A stretch of DNA of 64,000 nucleotides from Crotalaria pallida (lineage: Eukaryota; Streptophyta; Magnoliopsida; Fabales; Fabaceae), in NCBI GenBank assembly GCA_037953625.1, contig CM075653.1, forward strand, positions 104,015,639 to 104,079,638, in the 5' to 3' direction. Below are positions 1 through 10,584 of the stretch, piece after piece. Below the pieces are notes generated by a model. It had not been told where the DNA came from and searched no databases. It saw nothing but the letters and a program-made list of their open reading frames with translations. The translations under genes were made by a program, and so were the position numbers. Each line of letters starts with the position of its first letter. Positions within the stretch are counted from its first letter, which is position 1.

Positions 1-430
1 TTTAGTTTTGATTTTTTATTTTGATGCCTCAAATATATATACCTTGAAAATTAGTAAAAGGTTAGTTTTGTGAATAGGTGCTGCTCAAATATTATGTACA
101 TACAGGTTTTAATGTTATATCACATAATATTGAGTTGTTTGTTTTCTAAAAAAATGAGGGATTAAATTGAATTAATTGATAATTTAGAAAGAACCAAACT
201 GAATTATGTATAGGTGTTTCAGTGATTAAATTGAATTAATTGACAATTTAAAAAGGATCAAATTGAATTATGTATGCATGTTTCAGGGACCAAAATGAAT
301 TATGCATGCATGTTTGAGGGACCAAAATGAATGACGAAAAAATTAACTCTGTTACTTAACCTCGGTTAACGGAGGGACTAAATTGACCGTTGGTCACTGA
401 GAGACCAAAATGACTAATTAGTGGGTTTTT
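1..430. repeat. Diverged short tandem repeats, possible end of a Mutator-like element
   Basis: No coding sequence is visible. From about 160 to 330 a unit of roughly 60-75 bp recurs, built on a phrase like GGACCAAAATGAATTATG, in about three diverged copies. It is followed by ggttaacggagggactaaa-type sequence at 365-415. Runs of 'agggaccaaa' are common in the long terminal repeats of plant Mutator-like elements, including the one at 49285-50983 here, so a truncated MULE end is the best guess. The other end would lie outside the window, and the call rests on phrase similarity only. Confidence 0.35.
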
Positions 431-559
431 AATAGCCTCTCTACCTACTTCCACTCACTTTTTACGCTCCCAAAACCTGTCTTGCACATTCTTACGTCTA
501 TCCAAAGTAATTTTTTTTCTATGGGGAGGATCAGGATAAGATGAAAATTCCTGAGTTAA

Positions 560-930
560 AAGGGAGTTGATTTGTAGATATGAGAAGGACATTGAATTGG
601 GTATTAAAAACCTTGACGTTTTTTAACTTGGCTATGTTAGCCAAATGGCAATGGAGGCTTGCCAAGGAAGAAGACTCTTTCTGGGTCAAATTTTTGAGGG
701 CAAGATTTGGTGATTTTAATCTTGTTTATTTATCTATCAAATAAGGGAGGAACTTTCTAAAGAGCTCAGCATGGTGGAAATCTGTGATTTTTTTTTCAAG
801 ATTGGTTCATAAATTGCCTGGCAAGACAGGTTGGCCATGGCAATAGCACTCGGCTTTGGAAGGATGTTTGGCTTGGTCCTATCTTTCTTAAAGATTTGTT
901 CCCAAGACTCTTTTTGATATCAAATTATAC
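560..930 (+). pseudogene. LINE (non-LTR retrotransposon) ORF2 C-terminal fragment
   Basis: The plus strand from about 580 to 742 reads as the region downstream of the reverse transcriptase in plant L1-type ORF2. A GIKNL-like phrase comes first, then after a frame change NLAMLAKWQWRLAKEEDSFW and a KFLRARFG phrase. A later piece resembles the 'WKDVWLG' phrase of the same C-terminal region. Frames change at least twice and stops occur, so this is a dead fragment of about 370 bp with no RT domain and no visible poly-A tail. Identification rests on the conserved order of these phrases. Confidence 0.6.
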
Positions 931-944
931 GGGAAAAGTTATTA

Positions 945-1215
945 CTCCCCCGGTCCTATTTATAAGACCCTTTTGGGGTTTTTCACTCCCACCAAGGAGA
1001 GTGGATAAATTTGTTAGTGACATTGAAAATGTGAAAATTTGATATACTTTTTCAAAACTACCCCTATAATTATTATTGGAACTCTAAAAAGTGTTGACTT
1101 TATAGGGATGTTAGTGAAAAAAAGTAATTAAATATTATTGAAAATTGGAAAGAGGTCTTATAAATAGGAGCAAAATAAAAATTCCAAAAGGATTTATAAA
1201 TAGGACCGGAGGGAG
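945..1215. mobile_element. Stowaway-type MITE (Tc1/mariner group), 271 bp
   Basis: The element starts CTCCCCCGGTCCTATTTATA and ends with the inverted match ending ACCGGAGGGAG, flanked on both sides by TA (943-944 and 1216-1217). Terminal CTCCCTCCG-type inverted repeats with a TA duplication are the signature of Stowaway MITEs. The inverted repeats match over about 38 bp with a few mismatches. It is non-coding. It sits just downstream of the LINE scrap. Confidence 0.88.
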
Positions 1216-2076
1216 TATATCGGTTGACTCTTGGGAGCCTAATGGTTAGTGCTGGAACCTAAATTAGAGGATAAATCTTTTTTCTTGGGAAGAGGAACCG
1301 AGGGAGGAGAGAAAATAAGGTAGGTTCAACTTTAGAAAAAAGTTTTCTCTCCTCCATAGGCAAGAGAATGAGAGAAAAATGAGTTTTGTAATGTAAAATT
1401 TTCTATCTGTCATTCATTTATTCACTTTACTTTAATTTTTTTTAAATAAATATTTTTTTAATTGGAAAAAAATAAAGCTTTTTTTTTAATATTTTGGACT
1501 CAATTTTTATCATGTAATAAAAAATTGAAGTAAAAAAAAATCTTTGGCTTTCTTAAATATATATGCATATGAAATAGAAAAAAAAAATATTTCTACTTTG
1601 TTAAACAAGGTTTAGTTGTTTTTTGATAAATTTATTGTTTTCTCTCTTCCTTCTTTTCCTCTCCAACCAAACGGAAGGAAAGAAAACTCAACTTTTCTCT
1701 CTTCCCTATTTCTTCACATTTTCTCTCGTAACAAACAACCACAAAATCTACCCATTTTCTCACCATAATCTATCTTCTCTATTTCTCTTTTCCCATTTTC
1801 TCTTTTTCCATTTTCTTTCGTGCAACCATACAAAGCGTAAACGAGGGATCCTCCTTTTTATCTCTTGCCCATTGGTCAAAATCCTTGTGGAGTTGGTTCT
1901 TCTTGTGGGTCCAATTGCAACAAATAGATACAATTATCCCTTCAAATGCCTTTATTCAATGTCGTGGCTCATTTGCAAACAAGTCAATGAGGAAGAAAGC
2001 AGGTGGACGTTGAGTTATGTATTGTTGGTGCATTTGGTCAAAGAGGAATGAAATTAATTTTAGGAAATTTCTAAAA
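1216..2076. other. AT-rich sequence without a gene
   Basis: This stretch is AT-rich, with a pyrimidine-rich block of tctctctt/ttcc runs at 1640-1830. One open frame at 1623-2051 has a low-complexity F/L/S-rich translation caused by the pyrimidine tract. I see no domain, splice pattern or repeat boundary that would make it a gene. Confidence 0.5.
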
Positions 2077-2589
2077 TGCAATCAAAAATTAAATGGTTGC
2101 TATGCAATCAATTCTTAAACTAATAAAACTTTGCCACTACCTAAGACATGTATGTCACATCATTACTTAAATTAGTCAAAATTAAGTTTTGCAATTTAGT
2201 CCAACATAAAAACTAGATTATTGTAATTTAGTCCTTTTGTACTTTTAGAAATTATAAATTTTAACTTTTTTATATATAAAAAAAATTCTTAAACCCAGAA
2301 CTCATCTTCACTTCTCAAAACCCACCGTCACCGCTACCGCCGCCTGTGCCGGCACCACCACCGCCGCCTGGGTTTAAGAAATTTTTTTTATATAAAAAAA
2401 AATTAAAATTTATAATTTGTCTAAAAGTACAAAAGGACTAAATTACAATAATTTAGTTTTTATGTTGGACTAAATTGCAAAACTTAATTTTGACTAATTT
2501 AAGTAATAATGTGACATACATGTCTTAGATGACTAGGTTTTATTGGTTTAACAATGGGTTGCATAGCAACCATTCAATTTTTGATTGCA
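2077..2589. mobile_element. Fold-back element with about 230-bp inverted arms
   Basis: The left arm starts TGCAATCAAAAATTAAATGG. The right arm, read on the minus strand, starts TGCAATCAAAAATTGAATGG and the two stay alignable for about 230 bp. The centre (about 2300-2370) is short and GC-rich, with repeated CCGCCG/CACCACC. No transposase is present. The long arms and short spacer fit a fold-back or Mutator-like MITE. I could not settle the target duplication, so the outer edges may be off by a few bases. Confidence 0.65.
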
Positions 2590-3290
2590 TGGTAGTAACA
2601 CCCTTAATTTTAATCAAGCGACTTTTAGCAAGTTGAATTCCATTGATGGATCCGGTTAACCTGCGTACTTGTAATTAGTACGCAGTGAGACATACTCTTC
2701 ATCCAAAGAGTAGCAAGCAATATTAAATATGGATGGTGATGGGAATTAAAAATGGCACACCAACACATTTGATTTGGGAAGGTATATAAAAGAAGTCTAC
2801 CCTCATCAATCACTCTGCAAAACACCATCACCCACAAATTTCCATTAGAAAACCTTGGTTCTATAATATTTTACAAAGAACGTTGCTGCACCAAAATTTT
2901 GCGAATTTACATATTATCTATTGACAATATATTTTTATAAATTTCTAAATTCTTAAATTTTTTTAGGACATAGGTCCTGTGCTTATCGTTTTCTTGCTTG
3001 CACTAATAATAAAAAAATCAGATTATGGGAGGGACACAAGAGATGCCTCACAAGAATATTAAACATGGATGGTGGAGATTTATAACTGTAGACCAACACA
3101 TCTAATTATGGAAGGGACACAACAGAAGCCTCACAATAATTTGTCATCCTCTTCCTTATGCCTTTCCCTTCCATTTTCACACTCTCCATCACGAGTAACA
3201 TGTTCTACTTGTTATGGGCCATGAATGCATGTAGCTACTATGCAAACTCCATCATTTATTCAACTTAGAAACTCCTTGTAAAGGGAAGAG

Positions 3291-3528
3291 TATTGGTTAT
3301 TGCTCCACTTTTTAGTCCCCAACCCCATTTTTTTATGGGGTTTAATCAAAATATTTGTCGATATTACTGAGTCGGAACGAAAAATGTATTTTTTCCGAAT
3401 ACTCTCTTATTGAAGAATGCATTTTTAACATCGAAAAATACATTTTTTTAAACTCGAGGATATTGTGATTAAACACCATCGAAAAATGGGGTTAGGGACC
3501 AAAAATTGGGGACCGATGACTAGAACTC
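3291..3528. mobile_element. Small MITE with about 75-bp inverted repeats
   Basis: Sequence near 3317-3365 (AGTCCCCAACCCCATTTTT, then GTTTAATCA) is repeated in inverted form near 3466-3521 (TGATTAAACACC, then AAAAATGGGGTTAGGGACC). The insert is about 240 bp, non-coding, and lies inside the larger inverted-repeat element. I did not determine its superfamily or target duplication. Confidence 0.5.
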
Positions 3529-3586
3529 ATAAGGAAAATATTGTGTCATTGACATCACACTGATGACGTTGTTGATGATGCAAGTC

Positions 3587-4345
3587 AGGGCCGCCCTTGG
3601 GGGAGGGCCTTGAGGGCGACCGCCTAGGACTCAAAAATTTTAGAGGCCCAATTTTTTTTAATTACATTTACTTTAAAAAAATTATAGTTGGATTTTTTTT
3701 TGCCTTTCAATTATTAGTGATTTTTAGTATAATATCTAAATTTGTTTCTTTTCATTTGCTCACTTGACTTATAAATATGTGAACTAATGAACTTTATTTT
3801 TATAACTTACTCCCCCGTTCCTAAATATAACATCATTTTGAGAATTTTATTTTGTCCATATTTATAAGATCTTATATCAATTTTCAATGAATATTAAGTA
3901 CTTCTTTCCACAAACACTCATATTTACTCAACACGTTTTATATTCTCAATAATATTTAAAAGGGTAGTTTTGAAAAAAAAATACATCAAATGTTCACATT
4001 TTGATACCATTAATTAAATTAGCCAGCTTTCTTAACAGACGTGATAAATTAAAATAAAAGGTCTTTTATATAAGGATAAAATGAGTTACATAAAAAGGGA
4101 TTTTTATTACCTAATTAATTAATAGCTTTTTATTTTTATTTCAGATATATTTTATTTAATACAATATCTATTTTTATTATTGATTGTTATCGTTGTTTTA
4201 ATTGATTAAATATATAAATATTCTATATTTAATTGATTTAGTTTTATTTTTTTTTTTGTAAATTAGGGCCCCGGAATATTTTTTGCCCTAAGGAATAAAA
4301 TAGAATAAAATGGGGCCTGGTGCAAGTGCCATGAGTATTTTGTGG
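3587..4345. mobile_element. Possible hAT-like remnant containing a Stowaway-like fragment
   Basis: The left edge reads CAGGGCCGCCCTTGGGGGAG, close to the CAGGGCCGGCCC ends of many plant hAT elements. A ggggcctggtgc-type end is seen near 4312. Inside, TACTCCCCCGTTCCTAAATA at about 3810 looks like the left end of a Stowaway MITE whose right end is decayed near 4090. No transposase is present. Both assignments rest on short terminal phrases. Confidence 0.3.
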
Positions 4346-4914
4346 AATTTTTAATTTGACCGATTCTACCCAAAATGCCATTGATGTGCTTGTAAGTGCT
4401 TAGAAAGCTGTTGCCAATCGAATTCTGATTTTTTATTATTATTGCAAGCAAGAAAACGATAAACACCGGATCTATGTTTTAAAAAATTTAAGAATTTATA
4501 AATTTATAAAAATATATTGTCAATAGCTAATATGTAAATTCGCAAAATTTTGGTGCAGCAACATTCTTGGTAAAATATTATAGAACCATGGTTTTTTAAT
4601 GGAAATTTGGAGGCGATGATGTTTTGCAGAGTGATCGATGAGGGTAGGCTTCTTTGGTATCCCTTCCCAAATTAGATGTGTTAGTGTGCCATTTTTAATC
4701 CTCACCATCCATATTTAATATTGCTTGCTACTCTTTGAATAAAGAGAATGTATGAGTGCGTACTAATTACAAGTACGTAGGTTAACCAAATCCTCCATGG
4801 ATAACTTTAAAGTTAATTAATCTTCGCTTTGGGTTATGGCTCTCGATGATTCAGTGTTAGCTTTGAGTGATTGATGTATGAGCTTCATTCAATATATTAT
4901 ATACGACTTAGTTT

Positions 4915-5523
4915 TGCAATACTCGCAATTTTTTATATTTGCATAAATTATAATACAATTCTTTTCGGTTGAGATGAATAAATTTATTAAAGTTTTGTGA
5001 TTTACGAGGAACTTTAATTTTAATATTATTTATTTATTTTATAAAATGAGTTACTAAAAAGTTAGGTTGTTAGTTTTCAGTTTTTAGGATTCGAATTTGA
5101 CATGTGATTTTATTTACGTAAGCAATGAATTTCGATTTGTCTATTTACTTATTTGCTAATTTATTTATTGGTTTAATTGATTACGTTATTTTGATTTTTG
5201 AAGGCGTTACGTTTTTATATGAGATTTAAATGAAATGATCTTACAGTCAAAATGATTTGTATAAAAGTGTAGAGTTTTTTATTTTTATGTATATATAGTG
5301 AAGGATTAGTTTTTTTTTTTTTTAATTCGAGAAATATTATTATTATTGGATTTAATTTACAAAGCATTGTTATAGTGTTTTATAATTTATTAGAGCATAA
5401 TTTTAATGCAGCCCATGAAAGTTTAAAGAAATTTTCATTTTTCTCCATGCATACTTATTTTACGGTTTGGAAATAAATAAGGAAGAAGAAAAGTCTTTTG
5501 AAAAATAAACCCCAAATAATTAC
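4915..5523 (+). repeat. LTR relic, start of a TGYAATACYCGC-type LTR
   Basis: The sequence TGCAATACTCGCAATTT at 4915 resembles TGTAATACCCGCAATTT at 24918. Both are followed some 240 bp later by a matching phrase (cttacagtcaaa at about 5240 and 25155). That order is typical of the first few hundred bases of long plant gypsy LTRs. The sequence stops where Tat-1 inserted at 5524 and probably resumes at 22162. No internal region can be assigned. Confidence 0.4.
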
Positions 5524-6163
5524 TGTAGGGTCTGCCGATCAGACACTAATTCAAGCCTTACCAAAGGAATTCTCTAAGGACACTTCACTCGGATTGCTAA
5601 GCATGAACGTCCCTCGCTCGAACTCATGGGATCCGAGCATACTAAAGGATCAGGCTCGGACTTGATGGGGCCGAGCCTTACAATCGGTCCTCAACCCATC
5701 CGGCTCGGGACTCTAGGGCCGAGACATACCGTCGGCTTGTGGATAGACTCAGTCTCATTCAGGCTTCATATCCCTTCCGCAAATCTCTCCTAGATTTTCG
5801 CTAACAGCCTAGACATGAGATCTTCAGTTGATCCTAACCAGATTCTAAGAGCATAATTATCCGACATTATCTCACAGAGTCCTGGTTCAGCACAACTCTG
5901 ATACAGGGCCCAAACGGCCCATATCAGCCTCCTATAAACCCTATAAATAGCTCATTACAGCTAGGGTTTCAGGTACGTACTCTCATCCCTAAGTTGACAC
6001 TCTGCGCACACACACGTTGACTAGGGAGATCCTGCTTTTCCCAACTGGAACTGCAGAAATACCATAAGTCATACATTAACACTTGATCCTCTCTTGGGCT
6101 CCTGGTTGCCATAATCTTGAGCACTTAGAGGGTTAAGGACATATAGTGTTCAAGGACACTACA
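5524..6163 (+). repeat. Tat-1 5' LTR
   Basis: It begins TGTAGGGTCTGCCG and ends GGACACTACA. A TATA box (TATAAATA) lies at 5942-5949, followed by a leader with 'cagctagggtttcaggtacg'. Upstream of it are GC-rich inverted pairs such as GGCTCGG/CCGAGCC near 5652-5678. It matches 21522-22161 in length and nearly all bases. Confidence 0.95.
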
Positions 6164-6164
6164 T

Positions 6165-6182
6165 TGGCGCCATCTGTGGGGA
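6165..6182 (+). other. Tat-1 primer binding site
   Basis: One base after the LTR comes TGGCGCCATCTGTGGGGA. The first seven bases fit the 3' end of a tRNA ending ...GGCGCCA, as used by many Tat and Athila elements; tRNA-Asp is one such tRNA. Beyond that the match cannot be judged from the sequence alone, so the primer identity is tentative. Confidence 0.7.
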
Positions 6183-6216
6183 TCGAATAACCAGTATTCC
6201 CACTTCCACCGCACTC

Positions 6217-7138
6217 ATGGCAAACGACAACGATAACCAAGGACAAGGGGATCTCCGCCGTCGCCTTCGTGGGAGGCCACCTAAGAATGCCGGAAACGTT
6301 AGGGACAGAATCGCCCCAGGAAGACCTACTGGAGGCAATCGGGGTAGCACTCCACCAGTTCCTCCGATGGATCAGACGGTTGTTCCCCCACTTCCTCCGG
6401 TTCAGGCAAATGTTCCTCCAGTTCCTCCGGTGGTTCAAGCCACTGTTCCTCCCCTCGTGGAAGGCGGCGGAAGGCGATCCAACCCCCGCACTATTCCAGA
6501 TGGCCATGTCTCAGATTGGCACGATACTGCGGACTCTGGACCACATCATTCTCGGAGGGCCCCTGCTGGTTCACGAACGGGTGAAGGTCGGCGAGTTGAG
6601 CGTTCCGCTCATCATGATCACTCTCGAGCCATAAGATCCAACAGGGAAATACCTCACTTGACTAAGGGCCATTTTGGAACGCTTCAAGGTGGACAACATT
6701 CTGAAACAGAGGGTAGGTCTTACATGACTACTTCCTCAGCCCGAAGGAGAGAAGCGACAATCATGGAAATCTTGAGAACTCAGACTTCCCTGATTGAGAA
6801 ACAGAACCAAGCTATCGCCACTCTACAACAGCAGAGCATGGCAAGAATAGCCGAGCAAAGCCCTCACGTGGCTCTTGGAAACCCGAACAACCTTCCTCTA
6901 CCCCCACCCCTCAACCCGAACGTGGTTCCCGAGCATGTTACTAGAGAGCCTCATCCTGGACATCCTTTCTCGGTTGAGATTATGGCATTTCAGACCCCGC
7001 AGACTTATGTGGGCCATCAAAATATCCCTCGGTACACTGGGACAACTGATCCGATGGACCACATTGCAGCATACGAGTCTTCCATGATGTTTTACGGAGG
7101 AGGGGATTTCATGAAGTGCCGAGCTTTCTCAATGACCC
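6217..7138 (+). pseudogene. Tat-1 gag, 5' part (split by copia insertion)
   Basis: The frame starts with ATG 54 bases after the primer site (MANDNDNQ..., then a basic RRRLRGRPPKNA stretch and proline-rich repeats). It aligns throughout with the Tat-2 gag at 43211, which supports this start. Gag is the structural protein of the cytoplasmic virus-like particle. The frame continues to ...FSMTL and is cut inside the next codon by the copia LTR at 7139; the few residues to the stop at 7152 come from the LTR. The gag resumes at 13012. Confidence 0.9.
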
Positions 7139-7500
7139 TGTTAGTTCCATGATGAACATGATGAATATTTTGATAATGACAAAGTGTTTTTGAACAAGCT
7201 ACAAGAGTTGATCAAGTTTCAAGCTCAACAAGCAACAACAAACATCAAATGAAGAAGAGAGAAAGCAAGCTCATGAAGACCTAAGTTTGAGTGTATTTGT
7301 ATTTCTTTTATCTTTTGCCTCTCAAGCTTCATAGGTTTTTTATTTGGGTAGATTATTATAGAGGGTAGTGAATCTCATTCATAAGTCATGATTAAATCAT
7401 AATTTGAGTTTTCACTTAACCTAGAATCAATAGGTGGCTTAAAGGTTTTAAAGGAAAGGTTGGATTTTGAGAAAACAAGTTTTGAACATGTACAGTACCA

Positions 7501-7570
7501 ACTTAATCGATTAAGTGATAACTTAATCGAGTACTACTCGAGTACACGACTTGCTTAATCGATTAAGTAC
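7501..7570. repeat. Palindrome block 1 of the copia LTR
   Basis: It contains ACTTAATCGATTAAGT (7501-7516, a perfect 16-bp palindrome), TACTCGAGTA (7535-7544) and CTTAATCGATTAAG (7554-7567). It lies about 80 bp upstream of the TATA box. The same block recurs in the 3' LTR (11786-11855) and in the solo LTR (from 61013). Confidence 0.85.
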
Positions 7571-8513
7571 TGCTGAACTGATTTTTTAAAATACGTTTTT
7601 CACTTCTCAAAATCAGTTTTCAAGTGCTACAACTTTTGGGTATTCTATATAAACCTTTTCCTATTATTTGTGATCAATTAGAATCATTTCATACAAGTTT
7701 TACAAAGAATCAAGCCACTCTATTCTCTCTTATTTTCTAAAGATCAAAGTTCTCATATTTTCATATTCTTTGATCAAGAACCTTTGAATCTCTTATGGTG
7801 AATTGTCATAACTCTTGATTGAGATTCATAGGATTGTTTTGTGTTTTCTATTGTGTTGTAATCTTTGCAAGAAGGCAAGCCACTACAACAAACAAGAAGT
7901 CTTGGTGTGTCGATTTTATCATCAAGCAAGTGCATTCTTATTGAAGAAGAAGAAGAAGTCTTGGTTGTGAATCAAGCAAGTGAAGCCTTGGTGTGTGGTT
8001 TATCATCAAGCAATTGAAGACTTGTTGTGTCGATTATCAACAAGGGGTAGAGGTTAGATTAGAGAGAAGATCAATAGGATTACAAGGCAAGGGTGTCGGT
8101 TATCTCTTGTAGGCTAGCAAGAAGGAAGTCTTGTGAGGCAATCACTTGTAATTTGAGAACTCTAATTCCTCATAGTGAAGAATCTCTCTTGGTTGAAGAG
8201 GGGACTGGATGTAGCTTTCAAGTGGATGAAAGTGAACCAGGATAAATCACTGTGTCGTATCTCTAAACCCTTACTCTTTATATTCAAGTCATTTGATTGC
8301 GTTCTTGGTTGAAAACCTAGAAAGATTGATTTTCATAATTGATTGAATTGAATCTTTGATTGTTCAAATTGATAAAGGGAAAATCATTTTCATAACTAGG
8401 TTAATCAATAAGAATATAGGTGTTAATCATTTCCGCTGAATCTCTGATCTTTCATGTGAATTGATTGATTTTCGTATTCGAATGAAAAATTGATTTTTCT
8501 GTTTCTGTCATAT

Positions 8514-8580
8514 TTAATCGATTAAGTTCAAGTTTAATCGAGTACTACTCGAGTAAATTGCAGGTTAATCGATTAAGTAC
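8514..8580. repeat. Palindrome block 2 of the copia LTR
   Basis: TTAATCGATTAA (8514-8525), TACTCGAGTA (8546-8555) and TTAATCGATTAA (8565-8576) repeat the order and spacing of block 1. It lies about 140 bp before the LTR end. Copies are at 12799-12865 and about 62024-62090. Confidence 0.85.
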
Positions 8581-8723
8581 TGTAGAATTTGCAAAAATCA
8601 TTTGTTTTGATTGTTTCGTTCGAAAATCTTTCAAGGTAGCTTCAACACCTATTCAACCCCCCCTTCTAGGTGTTTTCCTAGGGTTCCTAAGTCTCTCCAA
8701 CCACCAATTGCGGTTTCCACAAT

Positions 8724-8735
8724 TGGTATCAGAGC
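8724..8735 (+). other. Copia primer binding site (initiator-Met tRNA)
   Basis: TGGTATCAGAGC follows the LTR after two bases. It is the standard complement of the plant initiator methionine tRNA 3' end used by copia elements. Confidence 0.93.
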
Positions 8736-8793
8736 TCGGTCGAAAGACACGAGCATAAGAGCTTTTTCGTAAAGATCCTTTAAGAAAATCGCA

Positions 8794-10584
8794 ATGGGTT
8801 CTACGAATCCCTTTGGTGGTGAAGGTGCTTCAATAAGTCGTCCTCCATTGTTTGCCGGAGAAGGCTATGCATATTGGAAAGTTAGAATGAAAATCTTTAT
8901 CCAAGCCATAGATAGTGAAATTTGGAAAGTAGTTGAAAAAGGTCCTCATATCCCCTCTAGTTTAGTTGAAGGTGTAGAACAATTGATCCCCGAGGATAAG
9001 TGGAAGGATGATGATAGAAAGAAAGTACAATATGATTATAAAGCAAAGAATATCATTACCTCCGCTTTATCCTATGACGAGTTCTTTAGAGTTTCTCAAT
9101 GTTCTAGTGCTAAGGAAATGTGGGACACTTTACAAGTGACTCATGAAGGAACTAGTGAGGTTAGGAGAGCTAGATTGAATGCTTTAATGCGTGAATATGA
9201 GTTATTTACTATGCTTCCAAATGAATCTATAAATGATATGCAAAAGCGTTTTACTCACATTATAAATCATTTACTTGCTCTTGGTAAAACTTTTCTTCAT
9301 GGTGAACTTTCTAACAAAGTGTTGAGATGTTTAGACAAGAATTGGCAACCAAAAGTAACGGCTATTGTTGAATCTAAAAATTTGGATGCTATGGATCTAG
9401 CAACACTTTTCGGAAAGCTTCAAGAACATGAAATGGAGCTTGGACGATTAAGTATCAATGAAGAGTCGGATAAGAACAAATCAAGGAAAGGACTTGCTCT
9501 TAGAGTCAAAAGTGCATATAAAAAGAAAGATAGTTCCGATGATGATGATAGTGAAGATTCCGATTCCGATGTTGATGAAAAAGACATGAAACTTTTGTTA
9601 AAAGAGTTTGACAAGTTTCTAAGGAGAAAAGGAAGGTTGAACAAGGACAAAAGTAAAGAGAAGGATTCCCCACACTACAAGACCAAGACATCAAAAGAAG
9701 GTGTAGTTTGCCATGAATGTGGAAAACCCGGTCATCTCAAGTACTCATGCTCTAAGTATCTCAAGAAGAAGGAGAAAGACAAGAAAAATTCTAAATCTAA
9801 AAGAGCATACATAGTTTGGGATAGTGATGAAGATAACAAGAAAAGCACATCGAGTAGTTCATCGGATGATGAAGAAGCCGCTTGTCTCAACTTGATAACT
9901 CTAGTAGATGATGAAGAACAAAGTTCAAATGATGAATCAAGTTATCAAAGCGAGGATAGCAATGTAAGTGAATCTAAATCCGAAATTTCTTCTAAATATG
10001 AATTGTTACATAATGCTTATGAAGAAATGTATGAACAACTTGAAAAACTAGCTTTGAAAAACATTGAAAGAAAGAAGCTCATTTTGAAACATCAAAAAGA
10101 GATTTTAGATCTTCAAAAACAAGTTGATGAGCTTAATCTTGAAAATGAAACTCTTGATCTTATATATGCTAGTTCTTCTTGTGATTGTGCTAGTAGATTG
10201 AATATTGTGGTTGATTGTGAGAATTGCAAGTTGCTCAAGGATGAAAATGCTATTTTGAAAAATAAGCTTGCAAGTTTCACCATTTGTGATATTAGATTGC
10301 GCACATTGTTAAATTTTCAAAGAGAAAATTCAAACAAGTTTGGTTTGGGTTATACTAATGCTAAGAGTAAATCTCATAGAAATGTTGTTGATTTTTCTAA
10401 AGTTGATTTTTCAAATCCTCCAACATGTTTCTATTGTGGTACTCATGGACATACTTCAAATGTGTGTTATGTTAAAGTGCATGGTATACCTAAAGGAAAT
10501 TTTGTTTGGATGAAAAAGGGTGAAAGTCCCTACACTAACAAAAATGGATCCAAAACCATTTGGATACCAAAAAGCAAAGCATGA
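8794..10584 (+). CDS. gag: Copia gag polyprotein (no pol), 596 aa
   Basis: The product is the particle-forming Gag of a Ty1/copia element. The N-terminus has the PPLFAGEGYAYWKVRM motif. Residues about 105-215 (AKEMWDTLQVTHEGTSEVRR onward) match the UBN2-type copia gag domain. A CCHC zinc knuckle, CHECGKPGHLKYSC, lies at 306-319. An acidic/serine-rich stretch and a coiled coil (about 395-445) follow, then a second CCHC (CFYCGTHGHTSNVC, 545-558). In complete copia elements the second knuckle and the KTIW.PK phrase sit just before protease and integrase; here the frame stops a few codons later, so pol has been lost at that point. The frame is fully open, consistent with recent use. The start is the first ATG after the primer site. 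Confidence 0.92.
   Translation: MGSTNPFGGEGASISRPPLFAGEGYAYWKVRMKIFIQAIDSEIWKVVEKGPHIPSSLVEGVEQLIPEDKWKDDDRKKVQYDYKAKNIITSALSYDEFFRVSQCSSAKEMWDTLQVTHEGTSEVRRARLNALMREYELFTMLPNESINDMQKRFTHIINHLLALGKTFLHGELSNKVLRCLDKNWQPKVTAIVESKNLDAMDLATLFGKLQEHEMELGRLSINEESDKNKSRKGLALRVKSAYKKKDSSDDDDSEDSDSDVDEKDMKLLLKEFDKFLRRKGRLNKDKSKEKDSPHYKTKTSKEGVVCHECGKPGHLKYSCSKYLKKKEKDKKNSKSKRAYIVWDSDEDNKKSTSSSSSDDEEAACLNLITLVDDEEQSSNDESSYQSEDSNVSESKSEISSKYELLHNAYEEMYEQLEKLALKNIERKKLILKHQKEILDLQKQVDELNLENETLDLIYASSSCDCASRLNIVVDCENCKLLKDENAILKNKLASFTICDIRLRTLLNFQRENSNKFGLGYTNAKSKSHRNVVDFSKVDFSNPPTCFYCGTHGHTSNVCYVKVHGIPKGNFVWMKKGESPYTNKNGSKTIWIPKSKA

Larger units (their letters stand above)
2638..4800. mobile_element. 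DNA transposon with about 380-bp terminal inverted repeats and nested small elements
   Basis: The region 2640-3023 matches the reverse complement of 4424-4795. Both arms contain the phrase GTACTTGTAATTAGTACGC and, further in, TTATCGTTTTCTTGCTTGCA. Between the arms lie a small inverted-repeat element (about 3291-3528) and hAT- and Stowaway-like remnants. No transposase is visible. The long arms suggest a non-autonomous Mutator-like element. No clean target duplication was found. Confidence 0.6.
7139..8721 (+). repeat. Copia element 5' LTR
   Basis: It begins TGTTAGTTCCATGATG and ends GGTTTCCACA. A TATA box (TATATAAA) is at 7646-7653. Two palindrome blocks lie at 7501-7570 and 8514-8580, each with an AATCGATT-cored palindrome on both sides of TACTCGAGTA. 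Repeated 'atcaagcaagtg' and 'gtcttggtgtgt' phrases fill 7890-8040. Confidence 0.95.

Noticed and set aside
1623..2051. Open frame of 142 codons
   Set aside because: The translation is low-complexity F/L/S produced by a pyrimidine tract; no domain, no conserved context.
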